This document shows positions 43,994 to 52,785 of a stretch of 64,000 bases of DNA, one piece after another; position 1 is the stretch's first letter, and every line of letters begins with the position of its first letter. The DNA is from an uncultured Treponema sp. (GTDB lineage Bacteria > Spirochaetota > Spirochaetia > Treponematales > Treponemataceae): contig CAMOIE010000017.1 in NCBI GenBank assembly GCA_946615905.1, positions 1 to 64,000 of the forward strand, in the 5' to 3' direction. The position numbers and the translations under genes are program-made. Under the pieces are notes generated by a model. That model searched no databases, was not told where the DNA came from, and saw only the letters and a list, made by a program, of their open reading frames with translations.

Positions 43994-44824
43994 ATGGCTT
44001 CAATTAAAGAGACAATCGCCTCATCAAGAAAAATCGTTATAAAAATCGGTTCAAACACGCTGGCAAAGGCGGACGGAACAATCAATTATGACTTTTTGCA
44101 GAATCTCTCGGCTTCCTGCGCGGCTTTAATCGCAAAGGGCAAGCAGATTGTAATCGTTTCTTCAGGCGCACAAGTCGGCGGACTTTCGACAATTTCCGGC
44201 TGGGCAAGGAGAAAGGACATCCACTACAGGCAGGCCCTCTGCGCGATCGGTCAGGTGGAGTTGATTGACAAGTGGCGGCAGGCCTTCAACGAAAAAAATC
44301 TCCACATCGGCCAGCTTCTTTTGACCAAGGACGACTTTGAGAACGACCACCGGTCTTTGAATATCCGCAACACACTTTTTACCCTGGTTGACGAGGGGGT
44401 GGTTCCGATTATCAACGAGAATGACTCCGTTTCTATAGAAGAATTCTCAATCGGAGACAACGACAACCTTTCCGCCCTGACAGCGATTCTCTGGTCAGCT
44501 GATCTTTTGGTGCTTTTCAGCGACATTGACGGCGTTTACACTGACAATCCAAAGACAAACCCCAAGGCTACGATTATCGAGTCTGTCCCGGACGTGGACG
44601 AGCTGAGAAAGAAAATCAAAATCGGTGCGACAAACTCCTTCGGAACGGGCGGAATCGAGACGAAGCTTCAGGCCGCCCACAAGGCTTCCGGCTACGGAAT
44701 CCCGACGATTCTCGCCAACGGCGGAAAGTCCGACATTTTGACACATCTGGCCGACGGCTCCGAAAAAGCGACCCTCTTCCTCGCCGACGAGGACTGCCTG
44801 AGAAGAGTTTTGGCTAACAAATAG
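43994..44824 (+). CDS. proB: Glutamate 5-kinase without PUA domain
   Basis: First step of proline synthesis: phosphorylates the gamma-carboxyl of glutamate. Amino-acid-kinase fold with IVIKIGSNTLAKADG, VSSGAQVGG, INENDSVSIEEFSIGDNDNLSALTA, LFSDIDGVYT and GTGGIETKLQAA. It has 276 residues, against about 370 for the E. coli enzyme, because the C-terminal PUA domain is missing. Short forms are known in several lineages. Feedback control by proline resides mostly in the kinase domain, so it may be retained. Confidence 0.96.
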   Translation: MASIKETIASSRKIVIKIGSNTLAKADGTINYDFLQNLSASCAALIAKGKQIVIVSSGAQVGGLSTISGWARRKDIHYRQALCAIGQVELIDKWRQAFNEKNLHIGQLLLTKDDFENDHRSLNIRNTLFTLVDEGVVPIINENDSVSIEEFSIGDNDNLSALTAILWSADLLVLFSDIDGVYTDNPKTNPKATIIESVPDVDELRKKIKIGATNSFGTGGIETKLQAAHKASGYGIPTILANGGKSDILTHLADGSEKATLFLADEDCLRRVLANK

Positions 44825-44846
44825 CGTCCGCAAGAGAGGAAGGATT

Positions 44847-45653
44847 ATGAAAGTTTCGTTTTTAGGCTGCGGTGCCATGGGTGGGGCGATTGCTTCCGCT
44901 CTGGCAAAATCCAATATAATTGAAAAAAAAGACATATTCGTGACGGCAAAACACGCTGAAAAAGCCTCAGCCTTCGCAAAAGAACACGGACTGTCCGCCG
45001 TCCCTTCAAATGAGGAGGCCGCAAAAGACGCGGAAGTGATTTTTCTTGCCGTAAAACCCGCCTTCATCGCTGATATCCTTGATGAGATAAAAGCCTCGCT
45101 CAAAAATGACGCGGTAATCGTATCAATGGCTGCTGGAATCTCAACTGAGACAATCAGCAAAAAACTCGGCTCTGATTTTAGGAGCGTAATCCGCATAATG
45201 CCCAACATGCCGGCCGCAATTGGTCAGGCTATGACGGCACTTTCCGCCGGGGAAAATTGCCCGCCTTCTGCCGTGGAAAGTGCGAAAAAGTTGTTGGCTC
45301 CATCTGGAATCGTTGAGGAAGTTCCCGAAAGACTCATGGACTGCGTGACAGCTGTCTCCGGATCCGGACCTGCCTTTGTCTTTATGTTCATCGAGGCGAT
45401 GGCGGACGCGGCCGTAAGATGCGGAATGCCCCGCGCTCAGGCCTATATTTACGCCGCCCAGACTGTCAAAGGCTCAGCCCAAATGGCTTTGGATAGCGGA
45501 AAGTCTCCGGCCCAGCTCAAGGATTCTGTCTGCTCACCCGCAGGAACAACAATCGAGGGGGTTGCGGCCTTGGAAAGGCTTGGAATGAGGTCAGCCGTAA
45601 TCGAAGCTGTGACCGCCGCCTGCGAAAAATCAAAGGCACTGGGAAAGCGTTAG
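44847..45653 (+). CDS. proC: Pyrroline-5-carboxylate reductase
   Basis: Last step of proline synthesis: reduces pyrroline-5-carboxylate with NAD(P)H. The Rossmann start VSFLGCGAMGGAIASAL, IFLAVKPAFI, VSMAAGIS, IRIMPNMPAAIGQAMTAL, the dimer motif DCVTAVSGSGPAFVFMFIEAM, and CSPAGTTIEGVAALE are all standard. Length 268 is normal. GGAAGG stands ahead of the ATG. Confidence 0.97.
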   Translation: MKVSFLGCGAMGGAIASALAKSNIIEKKDIFVTAKHAEKASAFAKEHGLSAVPSNEEAAKDAEVIFLAVKPAFIADILDEIKASLKNDAVIVSMAAGISTETISKKLGSDFRSVIRIMPNMPAAIGQAMTALSAGENCPPSAVESAKKLLAPSGIVEEVPERLMDCVTAVSGSGPAFVFMFIEAMADAAVRCGMPRAQAYIYAAQTVKGSAQMALDSGKSPAQLKDSVCSPAGTTIEGVAALERLGMRSAVIEAVTAACEKSKALGKR

Positions 45654-45685
45654 CGGATTGACGGAAGTTTCCAACATCATCCTGA

Positions 45686-45714
45686 TTCTCACACCGTCAA
45701 AATCTCGCTATAAT
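45686..45714 (+). promoter_or_regulatory. Promoter of the MATE gene, probable leaderless start
   Basis: TTCTCA, a 17-base spacer and consensus TATAAT (45709-45714), which ends 8 bases before the ATG at 45723. No Shine-Dalgarno sequence is present. The geometry is the same as at lysS. Confidence 0.6.
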
Positions 45715-45722
45715 CTCTTTCC

Positions 45723-47057
45723 ATGAAGGACATGACTCAAGGCTCCATCAGCGGGCATTTGATTTCTTTTGCCATTCCGCTGATTTTGGGAAACTTTTTT
45801 CAACTTACATACAACGCTGTCGATTCTATGATTCTTGGCCAGTTTGCCGGAGTTGACTGTCTTGCGGCCGCCGGGGTTGCCAACCCGATTATGAACATCA
45901 TGATTTTTTTCATAGTCGGCATTTCCTGGGGGGCCGGAGTTTTAATCTCAGAATTTTACGGAGCCAAGGACTTTGCCAGGCTCAAAAAAGAGATTTCCAC
46001 CACCCTTGCAATCGGCTTTGTCTTTACGGTCTTTGTCTCCACAGTCTGCTTTGTCTTTGCGGTTCCGATTCTCCACCTTGTCCGTACACCGGAAGAACTA
46101 ATAGCCCCATCAAGCCACTACCTGAGGATTGTCTTTTGCGGCCTGCTATTCACCTTTTTCTACAATATGTTCGCGGCCACCCTCCGAGCCTGCGGGGACT
46201 CAAAGACCCCGATTGTCTGCGTTGCAATTTCGGCTGTGATAAACGGAATTTTGGACTTCATTCTCGTGGCGGTCTTCAGCCTTGGAATGACTGGTGCCGC
46301 AACAGCAACAGTCGCAAGTCAGGCGATTTCATGTATTCTCTGCATAGGCTGGGTTTACTGGAAGGAGCCAGATTTGGCAGTCCGTCCGCGGGAATTTAGG
46401 ATTGACACAAGTCTAATCGGCAAAACCGTAAATTATTCCCTTGCGACCGCAATGCAGCAAACTGTTCTTTACGTGGGCAAATTATTAGTCCAGTCGGCTG
46501 TGAACCCTCTCGGGGTGAACGCAATCGCCACATTCAACGCGGGCACAAAAATCGACGACTTTTGCTATCAGCCTCAGCAGTCCATAGGCCAGGCGATGAC
46601 CACATTCACTGCCCAGAACCACGGGGCAAAAAATACCCGCCGCATGAGAAACGGTCTTTGGCGGGGACTTGCGATCGAGGCTGTCTACGGAATATTGATT
46701 GGTCTTGCGGTCTTCTTGACCCGCGCCCCCCTTATGAGCCTTTTTGCCGGCAAGGAAAATCCAGAAGTCATTGAGCTTGGCAAAAATTACCTTTTGATTA
46801 TGGCCTGTCTCTACTTGATGCCTGCTCTGACCAACGGAATTCAGGGATTTTTCAGGGGACTAGGAAACATGAGCATCACCGTGGCTTCGACTTCGATCCA
46901 AATGACAGGCCGGGCTGCCTTTGCCCTGATTCTTGCGCCAAAATTCGGAATCAACGGAGTTGCCTATGCCTGCGGACTTGGCTGGCTTTGCATGATGATA
47001 TACGAAGTTCCATTTTTAATCCGAAAAATTTTAAAGATGAATGCAGAATTAAAATGA
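45723..47057 (+). CDS. MATE-family efflux transporter
   Basis: Twelve-helix multidrug and toxin extrusion type transporter of 444 residues (family MatE, NorM/DinF-like), using a Na+ or H+ gradient. Family features include the opening GSISGHLISFAIPLILGNFFQLTYNAVDSMILGQFAG, the repeat in the second half (NYSLATAMQQTVLYVGKLLVQS), and GINGVAYACGLGWL near the end. The substrate is unknown. It is transcribed on its own, between proC and a convergent argD, and ends at a strong bidirectional hairpin. Confidence 0.92.
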   Translation: MKDMTQGSISGHLISFAIPLILGNFFQLTYNAVDSMILGQFAGVDCLAAAGVANPIMNIMIFFIVGISWGAGVLISEFYGAKDFARLKKEISTTLAIGFVFTVFVSTVCFVFAVPILHLVRTPEELIAPSSHYLRIVFCGLLFTFFYNMFAATLRACGDSKTPIVCVAISAVINGILDFILVAVFSLGMTGAATATVASQAISCILCIGWVYWKEPDLAVRPREFRIDTSLIGKTVNYSLATAMQQTVLYVGKLLVQSAVNPLGVNAIATFNAGTKIDDFCYQPQQSIGQAMTTFTAQNHGAKNTRRMRNGLWRGLAIEAVYGILIGLAVFLTRAPLMSLFAGKENPEVIELGKNYLLIMACLYLMPALTNGIQGFFRGLGNMSITVASTSIQMTGRAAFALILAPKFGINGVAYACGLGWLCMMIYEVPFLIRKILKMNAELK

Positions 47058-47065
47058 AATGTAGA

Positions 47066-47111
47066 TTGTACAAAAAGCAGGGAACACATAAGCTCCATGC
47101 TTTTTGTACAA
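47066..47111. terminator. Bidirectional terminator between MATE and argD
   Basis: Perfect 14-bp inverted repeat (TTGTACAAAAAGCA / TGCTTTTTGTACAA) with an 18-base loop, placed between the ends of two convergent genes. Confidence 0.85.
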
Positions 47112-47117
47112 GTGTCG

Positions 47118-48284
47118 CTAGAAATTTTCCAACGTCTTTTTGAGAATTGAAAGTCCCTCGTCGATTTCTTCCATGGAAATATTGAGCGGGGGAACGATTC
47201 TCAATGTATTTTTTCCTGCTGTTGATGTGAGCAAACCGTTTGCAAGAAGTTTTTTCTCCAGTTCGACTGCAGATTTGCCGTCAACGATGTCAACTCCAAT
47301 CATAAGGCCTTTACCTCGGACTTCGCCTGTTGCCGGAGACTTCCAGCCTGCGATTGTCTTTCTCATGTATTCGCCTTTTTCTTTGACAGAATCAAGGAAT
47401 CCTGGGGCGGTCAGTGTGTCAAGGACGACGTTTGCCGCCGCACATGCAAGCGGGTTTCCTCCGAAAGTTGACTGGTGGTCACCTGCGACAAAAACTTCCG
47501 CAGCCTTTCCACGGAAGAGGATTCCTCCCATCGGAAGGCCGCCAGCGACTCCCTTTGCGAAAGAGACGACTTCTGGCTCAAAACCAAGCTGCTCGGAGGC
47601 AAGCAGTGTGCCCGTGCGTCCGAATCCGGTCTGAACTTCGTCCGCCATGACGATTGCTCCTGCATCGCGGGCGGCCTTGGCGGCGGCTTTTGCCCATTGT
47701 GGGTCTATGAGATTTACGCCGCCTTCTCCCTGAACGCATTCAATCATGAGGGCTGCTGTCGTGTCGTCAAAAGCTGTCTTAATCGCTTCCCAGTCGTTGG
47801 CTTTTATCGTCTTGAAATGCTCGGCGTAGGGGGCGAAACATGCGGGGTGGAATTTTTCCTGACCGGTTGCCGTCAGAGTTGCCAGAGTGCGGCCGTGGAA
47901 GGAGGATTCCAGCGTATAAATTACCCTGCGCTTTTCCCCGCCGTTCAAGTAGCCGTACTTGCGGGCGAGTTTGAAGGCTGCCTCGTTGCCTTCCGCGCCG
48001 GAATTTCCAAAATATGCCCTTTCAAAGCCTGTGGCCTTAAGGAGCTTTTTGACGTATTTTACGCCGATGTCGCTCAAAAAATAATTGCAGACGTGGATTT
48101 CCTTTGCGGCCTGTTCAGAAATCGCCTTTACAAGAGGCTCGTAATTTGTTCCAAGGGAATTGACCGCGATTCCGGCCAGAAAGTCGATGTATTTTTTTCC
48201 GCTTTCGTCATACATCGTGGAGCCTTTTCCGTGGGTCATCACGATGTCGAAAGAGCCGTAGTTGTTTGCAACAAGTTTTTCCAT
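47118..48284 (-). CDS. argD: Acetylornithine aminotransferase
   Basis: PLP-dependent class III aminotransferase of arginine synthesis, converting N-acetylglutamate semialdehyde to N-acetylornithine. Features are YFGNSGAEGNEAAFKLARKY, SSFHGRTLATLTATGQ, IECVQGEGGV, MADEVQTGFGRTG, the PLP lysine in VSFAKGVAGGLPMGGI, and HQSTFGGNPLACAAA. Length 388 fits ArgD. Ornithine aminotransferases of the same fold are longer at the N-terminus. A GGAG site precedes the ATG. No other arg gene is in the window. Confidence 0.93.
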   Translation of the reverse strand: MEKLVANNYGSFDIVMTHGKGSTMYDESGKKYIDFLAGIAVNSLGTNYEPLVKAISEQAAKEIHVCNYFLSDIGVKYVKKLLKATGFERAYFGNSGAEGNEAAFKLARKYGYLNGGEKRRVIYTLESSFHGRTLATLTATGQEKFHPACFAPYAEHFKTIKANDWEAIKTAFDDTTAALMIECVQGEGGVNLIDPQWAKAAAKAARDAGAIVMADEVQTGFGRTGTLLASEQLGFEPEVVSFAKGVAGGLPMGGILFRGKAAEVFVAGDHQSTFGGNPLACAAANVVLDTLTAPGFLDSVKEKGEYMRKTIAGWKSPATGEVRGKGLMIGVDIVDGKSAVELEKKLLANGLLTSTAGKNTLRIVPPLNISMEEIDEGLSILKKTLENF

Positions 48285-48296
48285 TTGAAATATTCT

Positions 48297-48383
48297 CCTT
48301 TGCGGGGCGTTACGGGGCAGCGCCCCGTAGAAGGGGGTGTCGGCGCAACGCAGTGCGACGCAGGGGGAAGGCTTTCCCCCTCT
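48297..48383. repeat. Hairpin-rich GC element
   Basis: Two perfect hairpins, ACGGGGC/GCCCCGT at 48312-48328 and GGGGGAA/TTCCCCC at 48363-48380, joined by GGCGCAACGCAGTGCGACG. It lies between the divergent argD and UDP-sugar dehydrogenase genes. This is a second kind of intergenic hairpin element, unlike the CGGGCGGCC group. Confidence 0.55.
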
Positions 48384-48449
48384 AAAGTATAAATATGCAA
48401 AATAATAAATAAAAATGAATATTTATGCAAGTGAAATTTTCGAAGGGTA

Positions 48450-48478
48450 TTGATTATATTAAAAGTTCGTTTTATACT
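48450..48478 (+). promoter_or_regulatory. Promoter of the UDP-sugar dehydrogenase gene
   Basis: TTGATT, a 17-base spacer and TATACT. AGGAG occurs at 48505-48509, but 17 bases before the ATG, which is wider than normal. Confidence 0.55.
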
Positions 48479-48526
48479 AAATTTAGTGCGTTTTTGCACA
48501 AAATAGGAGTTATCAAAAGTACAACT

Positions 48527-49318
48527 ATGAGCAAATTTGAGAAAGAACAGGTTTACAAGTACCCGAAAGTTTTAATCTGCGGATACGGAATCGTCGGAAA
48601 GCATTTGAAAATCGAATTTCCTTTTGCTGAAACTTACGACCCGGACAAAGACATGGGGGCTGACTTCACGGAGCCGCCGGCAAAAGAATACGAAATCACC
48701 TTTGTTTCAGTCCCGACTCCGAACGCGGGGGACGGCCACTGTGACACTAGATTCGTAAAGGAAGCACTGGAAGCTGTGAAAAGCGACATTTACGTTTTGA
48801 AGTCAACGGTTCCGCCTGAGACAACGGCGACACTCGCAAAGGAAATGGGAAAGCACATTATCTTCTCGCCGGAATTCTACGGGAACACGCCGCAAAGCAA
48901 CGCCTCAAAGGGCTTTGTGATTCTCGGAGGAGAGAGGGATGACCGCCACAAGGTTCGCCAGCTTTACGAATACGTCCACACTGGCGACTTTGTTTTCAAC
49001 GAAATCACTTCGACCGAGGCTGAAATAGTAAAGTATATGGAAAACTGCTTTTTGGGTCTGAAGGTGATTTTCTTCAACCAGTTCAAGGATATAGCCGACC
49101 TTTACAAGGCCGACTACGACAGAATCCGCGACGCCCTGATTTTGGACACTAGAATCGGGACATCGCACACATTCGTCTTTGACAACTACCGGGGCTATGA
49201 CAGCAAGTGCCTGAACAAGGACATTCCTGCAATCATCAGTGCGGTAAAGGACAAGGGCTACACGACACCCCAACTCATGGAGCGGGTCGAGGAAATCAAC
49301 CGTAGCTACAGAAAATAA
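48527..49318 (+). CDS. Shortened UDP-glucose/GDP-mannose dehydrogenase family protein
   Basis: Nucleotide-sugar 6-dehydrogenase family, which oxidises a sugar C6 alcohol to a uronic acid for surface polysaccharide. The NAD fold starts VLICGYGIVGKHL. FVSVPTPNAGDGHCDT, VLKSTVPPETT, SPEFYGNTP and TEAEIVKYMENCFLGLKVIFFNQ are the family blocks, and the catalytic cysteine fits in YDSKCLNKDI. The protein stops about 40 residues later, at 263, while the family is normally over 400 residues, so the C-terminal UDP-binding domain is missing. It could be a distinct short subfamily. Confidence 0.8.
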   Translation: MSKFEKEQVYKYPKVLICGYGIVGKHLKIEFPFAETYDPDKDMGADFTEPPAKEYEITFVSVPTPNAGDGHCDTRFVKEALEAVKSDIYVLKSTVPPETTATLAKEMGKHIIFSPEFYGNTPQSNASKGFVILGGERDDRHKVRQLYEYVHTGDFVFNEITSTEAEIVKYMENCFLGLKVIFFNQFKDIADLYKADYDRIRDALILDTRIGTSHTFVFDNYRGYDSKCLNKDIPAIISAVKDKGYTTPQLMERVEEINRSYRK

Positions 49319-49327
49319 ACTTTTTGC

Positions 49328-50311
49328 CTACAGAATGCCGAGGAGCCTGAGAATCACAATTGTCACGAAGATTGTCAGGCCGGACAAGAGAGTCGTCCAT
49401 ACGAGAATCTGTCCGGCAAGCTCCCCGTCATTGTGCATTTGGTTTGCCATAATCGCGCTTGCCACAGCGACAGGACTACCGAAGAGGGGCACTAGAGCCG
49501 CGAATTCCTGTGCGGAAAAATGCGGAAAGCAGAGGTGGGCCGCGGTGAGTCCTGCGAGCGGGGCAAAAATAAGGCGGGCGATGACAGCAACGCTGATTTG
49601 CGGCAGCAGACGTTTTGTGGCGGAAAAGCGGAACTGGCCGCCGAGAATAATCAATGCGAATGGCGATGTTATTTTGGAAAGACTCTCAAAAGTTCTGTAG
49701 ATAAAGCGGATTTCTCCTTTTTCAAGAGTCCAACCGCCAAAATGCGGGCGCAAAAGCTGGCAGACAAGACCGAGCAGAATACCATCGATAAGGGGATTTG
49801 TCAGGATTTTCTTGACTATGCTCCATAGGCTGATTTTCTGTCCCTCGGCGCGGACAAAGATTGTTAGAAAGATGACGGCAGACGCATTGAACACGGGAAT
49901 CGTGCAGGCTAAAACAATCGCAGCAACAGCCCCGTTGCCCTCTCCGAACAGCATTGTGACAAGGGGAATGCCGATAATCGCGTAGTTTGACCGGTAAAAA
50001 GCCTGAATCATCACGCCTTTTTGGCGCGGGTCTTTTATGAAAATCAAGGCATAGACAAGTCCGATTGCCATAAGGACAAGAATTGAAATGACTGTGAAAA
50101 CCGCGAGGTCAGCATATACCGGGTCAAATTTCTCAATTTTGTAGATATTGATAAACATCGTGCTGAAAAAACAGAAGCGGAAGCAGAATTTGTTTGCAAT
50201 GCGCAGGAATTCATCAGTAAAAAGACCTTTTTTCCGCAGCAGATAACCAATCAGCACCAGTAAAATCAGGGGCAGAACAGCGTTCAATGAAAAAATTAAA
50301 GTATCAATCAT
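49328..50311 (-). CDS. AEC-family (auxin efflux carrier type) transporter
   Basis: Ten-helix carrier of 327 residues in the AEC family, which in bacteria moves malate, malonate and other organic acids. Features are the N-terminal LPLILLVLIGYLLRKKGLF, ANKFCFRFCFFSTMF, and FGSPVAVASAIMANQMHNDGELAGQILVWTTLLS near the end. It is the last gene of the citrate lyase cluster and overlaps citG by 4 bases. Export of a citrate-fermentation product, or exchange of a dicarboxylate, is a reasonable inference. Confidence 0.88.
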   Translation of the reverse strand: MIDTLIFSLNAVLPLILLVLIGYLLRKKGLFTDEFLRIANKFCFRFCFFSTMFINIYKIEKFDPVYADLAVFTVISILVLMAIGLVYALIFIKDPRQKGVMIQAFYRSNYAIIGIPLVTMLFGEGNGAVAAIVLACTIPVFNASAVIFLTIFVRAEGQKISLWSIVKKILTNPLIDGILLGLVCQLLRPHFGGWTLEKGEIRFIYRTFESLSKITSPFALIILGGQFRFSATKRLLPQISVAVIARLIFAPLAGLTAAHLCFPHFSAQEFAALVPLFGSPVAVASAIMANQMHNDGELAGQILVWTTLLSGLTIFVTIVILRLLGIL

Positions 50312-51207
50312 AGGGCAATTATAGCAGACTGGATTGACAGGAGAAAGAGCGACGCGGCAAGAATATCCGCAGCTCCACCCGGACTCACGTTACGAGCGAT
50401 ACATTCTTTGTTCAGCTTTTTCAGTTCCTCAATGTCGTCTGCGCTGAGCTGTGATTTCTTTCCGGCGATAGAGCTAGCCCTTTCTTTAAGCCAAAGGAGG
50501 GTTTCCGGGGACGACCGGGAAAGGACGTTTGTATCTTCAAGGGAAACGATAATATGTAGCAGGACAAGAAGATTTCTCTCGTTTTCATCTTTAGCTGTTT
50601 TTGCAAAGGTTAGCAGGCGGGGAAATGCGACATCCGCGATTATAGGAAATCCCTGCCCGGCTTCGCCCCTTATGCCACGGGAGCCGTAGAGGGCAAACAA
50701 TTTTTCACCATGTGTGACAGGCTTTCTGGCCTTCATTGCCGCAAAGTCAGCTTCCAGTGCGTCATGCGTCATATCTCTGGAAGTCTGGAAAATCTTATCA
50801 ATAATCTCTTTGGGATTCGCCCTTGTCAGTCCCTGTTGCCTGTCGGCGGCCAAAACTACACCTGTGCTTGCGGCGAGAATTCCAAGCGTAAAGATTATGC
50901 CCTTGTGGGTGTTTACGCCTCCTGTTGCGGAAAACATGGCTTTTTCTGCCTCTATGCCGAGAGTCCGTATGCGGGTAAAAAGTTCATGGAGACTGCCCTG
51001 CCAGAAAAGACCTTCGGAATACATGCGGCCTAAAAAGGGGGCGATTGCGTCACTGCTTTTTTCAAAGGTCGTCACATCCATGTCTGTATGCGCGCCATTG
51101 TCCGCGAGATCCACCAGCCCTGGCTTGGGCGTTGTGTACACTTCATCCAGCAAGGCGCGGCGGCAGAATTCAGAGACTTCCGACTCGCTGAAAAGGCGGC
51201 TCATCAT
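50308..51207 (-). CDS. citG: Triphosphoribosyl-dephospho-CoA synthase
   Basis: Makes the precursor of the citrate lyase prosthetic group from ATP and dephospho-CoA. The family blocks ALLDEVYTTPKPGLVDLADNGAHTDMDV, TGGVNTHKGIIFTLG, YGSRGIRGEAGQGFP, LEDTNVLSRSS and NVSPGGAADILAASLFL are present. I start at the ATG at 51207, which overlaps the citX stop as ATGA. An ATG ten codons upstream is possible but lies deeper inside citX, without a ribosome site. Confidence 0.94.
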   Translation of the reverse strand: MMSRLFSESEVSEFCRRALLDEVYTTPKPGLVDLADNGAHTDMDVTTFEKSSDAIAPFLGRMYSEGLFWQGSLHELFTRIRTLGIEAEKAMFSATGGVNTHKGIIFTLGILAASTGVVLAADRQQGLTRANPKEIIDKIFQTSRDMTHDALEADFAAMKARKPVTHGEKLFALYGSRGIRGEAGQGFPIIADVAFPRLLTFAKTAKDENERNLLVLLHIIVSLEDTNVLSRSSPETLLWLKERASSIAGKKSQLSADDIEELKKLNKECIARNVSPGGAADILAASLFLLSIQSAIIAL

Positions 51208-51770
51208 ATTTGGGCTACCGGCTGAGATGATTTCCATGCACTGATAGTCGCCGTAATCGCGGAAAGAAGCTCTGCGACGCTGTGGCTTCGGCTTCTAGCA
51301 CAGGCGTGAGCGTCATTTTCACAAAGCAGGCAGCGTCTTTCTGCCGCACCGATGTCGCCTCTAGAAACTTTCCTGCCGTCAGCTCGAAGTACGTCAATGT
51401 CAAAAAGTCGACCCAGGGAGTCTGCTTCTTCGGCCTTCATTAAAAGTCTTTTTATCTCTTCTGCGCTAGGAGAATTTTCTTTTTTCTTTGCACTGTTTGA
51501 CTCACCGATGACCGCATAGAATTCGTTCCCGGTGAATTCTTGGAAGACAGCCCGCTCTGCGACAAAAAAGTCAGCCTCTCGCAAGAGTTGCTCAATCCGC
51601 CTTACGCCTTCATCAAATGCCGAGTCAAAAAGGTCTCCTCTTTTTATCGCGCCGGGAATATTCAGCATAAAGCTTATAAGAGGCCGATTATAGCGGGTGA
51701 GAAAGTCTCGCTGTCGTTCTGCGCGCCTTTCGCGGGAGGAGGCCATGTCGCTTACAGTCACTTCACGCAT
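51204..51770 (-). CDS. citX: Holo-citrate lyase synthase
   Basis: Transfers the phosphoribosyl-dephospho-CoA group to the serine of the CitD acyl carrier. CitX marks: RERRAERQRDFLTRYNRPLISFMLNIPGAIK near the N-terminus, and GRLFDIDVLRADGRKVSRGDIGAAERRCLLCENDAHACARSRSHS near the end. Length 188 is normal for the stand-alone form. In some bacteria CitX is fused to CitG. Here they are separate with overlapping ends. It overlaps citC by 13 bases. Confidence 0.95.
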   Translation of the reverse strand: MREVTVSDMASSRERRAERQRDFLTRYNRPLISFMLNIPGAIKRGDLFDSAFDEGVRRIEQLLREADFFVAERAVFQEFTGNEFYAVIGESNSAKKKENSPSAEEIKRLLMKAEEADSLGRLFDIDVLRADGRKVSRGDIGAAERRCLLCENDAHACARSRSHSVAELLSAITATISAWKSSQPVAQI

Positions 51771-52783
51771 TTTAAATACTCATAGCTTGTCTTTGGCAAC
51801 AAGAAGGCCGCGCTTTCCAGTCCTTCAGTTTGAATTAAATGTCGCACGGTCGACGCACTGACTACGGTTCCGTCTTTTTCAAGCCTCTCAAGCTCTGTGA
51901 CATCGATTCCGTGAGGGGGCAGCTCCGATTTTAGGCAGACATTGTAGGCGTTTGTCACCGCGCTTGCCGGTTCTGTGCCGACAAAACGGCGTGTAATGCC
52001 AAGAGCCTTTGCGATATGCCCACGGAAAATCTCTATGTCGAGCATACAGTTCATCGTAAAGGCATTGTCTTTGTCCTTGATAAAATATGTCGGAAAGACG
52101 ACCGGTGAAATCAGATAGTCCGACGTGACATGAAGAATAACGTTCGGCAAATCCTGCGTTCCTGCCTTCACCATGTTGAAACGGTCCTGGGCGGAAATCC
52201 AGCCCTGCTCTGCGGAAAGGACAAATACGTGCAGCCACCGGCAAGATGAGGCGGCCTGCTCCACAAGGTAGCGGTGTCCCAGTGTAAAGGGGTTGCAGTT
52301 TGCGACAATCGCGCCGATTCCGTTCCCGTCTGTGTTTTCCTTGCCGGAAGCCATTTTAGCCGCCGTCTCCTCGTGCAGAGCGTCAACGTAACGGGCAAAG
52401 CCGTCCTTTTTGTTCTCAAGCAGAAGAATATGGTCAGTTTCCGCGACAGGATACAGTCCCATGTGGGTAAAAACTGCCTTGTTTTTTGGTTTTGTAAAGC
52501 CGAAATAGTGAAAGATTCCCTCGTCAGCAAGATGCTGGAAGAGAGCCGACATCACCGGGGCAAGGAGATTTTGTCCCTGATAGTCGGGGGAGACAGCTAT
52601 ACATTTTAGAACATTGCCCTCGCAGGAGCCGGAAGCGATAATCGCACCGTCATCGTCCACAAGCTCCACTGTGTAAGTTATATGCTCGTCATAATCAAGG
52701 TCTTCCTCTCGCAAAAATGCCTTGAGTTTTTCAAGTTCTCGTCCTGTAAAAGGAGAGCCGGTCTGCATTGTGTAGTCGCTCAT
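51758..52783 (-). CDS. citC: [Citrate (pro-3S)-lyase] ligase
   Basis: Activates citrate lyase by acetylating its prosthetic group with acetate and ATP. It has an N-terminal GNAT-like part (IASGSCEGNVLKCIAVSPDYQGQNLLAPVMSAL) and a nucleotidyltransferase part with IGAIVANCNPFTLGHRYLVEQAA (the HxGH-type motif), DLPNVILHVTSDYLISPVVFPTYF, and the late SASTVRHLI motif. Length 341 is normal. It begins 2 bases after the yitT stop. Confidence 0.96.
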   Translation of the reverse strand: MSDYTMQTGSPFTGRELEKLKAFLREEDLDYDEHITYTVELVDDDGAIIASGSCEGNVLKCIAVSPDYQGQNLLAPVMSALFQHLADEGIFHYFGFTKPKNKAVFTHMGLYPVAETDHILLLENKKDGFARYVDALHEETAAKMASGKENTDGNGIGAIVANCNPFTLGHRYLVEQAASSCRWLHVFVLSAEQGWISAQDRFNMVKAGTQDLPNVILHVTSDYLISPVVFPTYFIKDKDNAFTMNCMLDIEIFRGHIAKALGITRRFVGTEPASAVTNAYNVCLKSELPPHGIDVTELERLEKDGTVVSASTVRHLIQTEGLESAAFLLPKTSYEYLKCVK

Positions 52784-52785
52784 TG

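Noticed and set aside
43994-44824. Truncated, inactive proB
   Set aside because: All kinase motifs are intact. Only the PUA domain is missing, as in other known short ProB enzymes.
47475-48392. 305-codon open frame on the plus strand opposite argD
   Set aside because: ArgD motifs are complete on the minus strand, and the plus-strand product has no family features and runs into repeat DNA.
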